From NCBI RefSeq assembly GCF_000708285.2, contig NZ_JAUG01000011.1:1-64000 (forward strand): a stretch of 64,000 bases of DNA, given 5' to 3'. Shown piece after piece: positions 62,361 through 64,000 of this stretch. This DNA is from Pedobacter borealis DSM 19626 (GTDB lineage: Bacteria; Bacteroidota; Bacteroidia; Sphingobacteriales; Sphingobacteriaceae). The translations under genes were made by a program, and so were the position numbers. The notes under the pieces were generated by a model. The model was not told the DNA's origin. It ran no database searches and saw nothing but the letters and a program-made list of their open reading frames with translations. Position 1 is the first letter of the stretch; every line of letters starts with the position of its first letter.

Positions 62361-63059
62361 ATGATTAAAATAGAAAATCTGGAAAAAGTTTACAAAACTG
62401 AAGAGGTAGAAACCACTGCGCTGAATGGTATTAACCTCCATGTTGGGGCAGGAGAATTTGTTTCCATCATGGGCCCATCGGGCTGTGGGAAATCTACCTT
62501 ATTAAACGTAATGGGTTTATTGGATAAGCCCGAAAGTGGAAGTTATAAGTTTATCGATACCGAACTTTTAACGCTTAACGATAGAGAACGTTCAAATTTC
62601 CGTAAAAGAAATATGGGATTCGTTTTCCAGAATTTCAATTTGATTGATGAATTAACTGTTTTCGAAAACATCGAACTACCCTTGATTTATAATAAAATTC
62701 CAGCTGGAGAACGCAAGAAACTGGTAAATGAAATTATTGAAAGAATGAATATTGTAAACCGTAGCGGTCATTTTCCACAACAGTTGTCAGGTGGACAGCA
62801 GCAGCGTGTGGCCGTAGCAAGGGCTTTGGTTACCAAACCGAAGTTGGTTTTGGCCGATGAGCCTACGGGAAATTTGGATAGTTCTCATGGTAATGAAGTG
62901 ATGGAGCTACTTTGCGAACTGAATGAAACCGGAACTACCATTGTAATGGTTACGCACTCCAGTCATGATGCCAGTTTTTCGAACAGAATCATCAACCTGA
63001 AAGATGGTCACGTGATTTCTGAAAAGATCAATAAAAGCAGAAACGAAGAGCTAATATAA
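62361..63059 (+). CDS. ABC transporter ATP-binding protein (MacB/LolD type)
   Basis: 232 residues, a complete nucleotide-binding domain: Walker A GPSGCGKSTLLN, Q-loop FVFQNFNLIDELTVFEN, signature LSGGQQQRVAVARAL, Walker B LVLADEPTGNLDS and H-loop VTHS. This subfamily partners FtsX/MacB-type permeases, one of which begins at 63279. Forms a tripartite efflux pump or lipid/peptide exporter with the HlyD protein. Confidence 0.95.
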   Translation: MIKIENLEKVYKTEEVETTALNGINLHVGAGEFVSIMGPSGCGKSTLLNVMGLLDKPESGSYKFIDTELLTLNDRERSNFRKRNMGFVFQNFNLIDELTVFENIELPLIYNKIPAGERKKLVNEIIERMNIVNRSGHFPQQLSGGQQQRVAVARALVTKPKLVLADEPTGNLDSSHGNEVMELLCELNETGTTIVMVTHSSHDASFSNRIINLKDGHVISEKINKSRNEELI

Positions 63060-63278
63060 AGGCTTAAGGTAAAAGGTTTAAGGCGTATGGTTAAATCTCA
63101 CCTTAAATCTTTCACGCTATAAATTTTAGTTTAGTTAATGATAAGTCCCCCCAAAATCTTCCTGGATAGGAAGATTGGGTGTAGGCATAAGAAAGGCATA
63201 AGGTTCAAATCTAAAGGCGAATGATTTATGCGCCTTAGACCTTAAGCCTTACACCTCAAACCCTCAACCTCATAAAAA
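63060..63278. other. Intra-operon spacer with GGCTTAAGG / CCTTAAGCC words
   Basis: 219 bp without a gene. AAAGGTTTAAGGCGTATGG near the start and GCGCCTTAGACCTTAAGCC near the end are partly complementary. AATCTTCCTGGATAGGAAGATT (63159-63180) is a hairpin. Same vocabulary as 59064-59150. Confidence 0.55.
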
Positions 63279-64000
63279 ATGTTCAAATTAAACTTAAAAA
63301 TCGCTTTGCGAAACCTCTGGAAAAACAAGGGATTCTCTTTGATCAACATTGGGGGTTTAGCCATTGGCTTAGCTAGTTGTATGGTTTTGTTACTCTATGT
63401 TGCTTACGAGTGGAGCTACGATAAACAATTCTCCAATCACGATAAAACTTATGTAGTTTATCAAAACATGGAGGCAAGTGGTAAAACTTTTAGCTGGGCT
63501 TGGACACCAAATGTGATGGCTAAAGAAGTGCAAGAAAAAATCCCTGGCGTTAAATATGCTTCTCACACTACTTATCCGAGGAAGCAATTAATTACCGTTG
63601 GCGATAATAAGATAAATAGCAATGCCGTATTTGCCGACCAAAATTTTATTAAAATATTGGATTATAAATTTCTTGAAGGTAATTCAGCCAAAGTTTTAAA
63701 AGATGTAAATACCATCATTCTCACCAAATCTTTTGCAACAAAATTATTTGGAAATGAAGATCCTATTAATAAAATGGTAAAGCTGGAAAATCAGGAAGTA
63801 TTAAAAGTTGAAGCCGTAATAGAAGATGCACCAGCAAATAGTAGTTTAACTTTTGAGTGTATAATGCCTTGGACGTTGTTCGAAAAACGAGAAAACTGGG
63901 TGAAGGAAGGCAATTGGGGGAATAATATGTGTTTAACGCTTGTTCAGTTACAGGATAATAACTTTTTCACTGCTGCAAATGATTTGATGCATGGTATTTA
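63279..64000 (+). CDS. FtsX/MacB-type ABC permease, partial (runs off the window)
   Basis: At least 240 residues from ATG 63279, open to the window end. MFKLNLKIALRNLWKNKGFSLINIGGLAIGLASCMVLLLYVAYEW is the typical cytoplasmic start plus first membrane helix of the Bacteroidota permease family, and the following MacB periplasmic core domain contains YASHTTYP, FADQNFIKILDYKFLEGN, ILTKSFATKLFGNEDPINK and VIEDAPANSSLTFECIMP. The full protein would be near 780-800 residues with two FtsX domains. It completes the efflux operon with the HlyD and ATPase genes. Confidence 0.93.
   Translation, partial: MFKLNLKIALRNLWKNKGFSLINIGGLAIGLASCMVLLLYVAYEWSYDKQFSNHDKTYVVYQNMEASGKTFSWAWTPNVMAKEVQEKIPGVKYASHTTYPRKQLITVGDNKINSNAVFADQNFIKILDYKFLEGNSAKVLKDVNTIILTKSFATKLFGNEDPINKMVKLENQEVLKVEAVIEDAPANSSLTFECIMPWTLFEKRENWVKEGNWGNNMCLTLVQLQDNNFFTAANDLMHGI

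Overview
The window is AT-rich chromosomal DNA from a member of the Bacteroidota, most likely a Pedobacter-like Sphingobacteriaceae. The evidence is two SusC/SusD pairs, many lipoproteins with a Cys-Lys-Lys start, TAnnTTTG-type promoter boxes, weak ribosome binding sites, and spacers full of short palindromic repeats. I saw no tRNA, rRNA, CRISPR array or transposase gene.

Layout. 1-302: two broken gene tails pointing away from each other. 553-3741: a divergent Lrp/AsnC regulator, serC, a DUF1015 gene and a small membrane peptide. 3923-7422: a DUF4350-like secreted protein, a DUF1543 protein and a FAD/NAD(P)-binding protein. 8381-27336: one long co-directional array holding two SusC-SusD-fasciclin-lipoprotein units, followed by two phosphatase-fold/LamG lipoproteins on either side of an M60 (enhancin-type) metallopeptidase. 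27552-33975: secreted GH2, GH27, a second M60 peptidase and a small protein. Together these look like a locus for taking apart glycoprotein or mucin-like O-glycans. No regulator lies inside it, but LacI-type operator palindromes precede both blocks.

34092-36957: a small lipoprotein, an M23 peptidase and a membrane metallophosphoesterase. 37227-46890: an Rrf2 regulator, a 1.6 kb repeat island carrying an ORF-less group II intron, and an assimilatory sulfate reduction operon (sulfite reductase, cobA, a siroheme synthase-permease fusion, cysH, cysD, cysN). The operon leader encodes a ten-residue peptide with three consecutive Cys codons followed by a terminator-like hairpin, which suggests cysteine-responsive attenuation. 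A diverged second cobA at 48497 shares a 38-bp promoter segment with this operon.

47258-47542 is a bestrophin remnant. 49919-57644 holds glycogen and trehalose genes (glgA, glgC, GH15, fused otsA-otsB). 57708-60521 encodes a histidine kinase and a sigma-54-type response regulator, divergent from an HlyD/ABC/permease efflux operon (60998 to the window end) that has a possible -24/-12 promoter and paired upstream repeats.

The strongest candidates for something undescribed are the Cys-codon leader with its shared promoter, the two-unit M60/fasciclin/SusCD locus, and the intron lying between a palindrome and a structured dispersed repeat. All functional calls come from reading motifs by eye; no database search was run.
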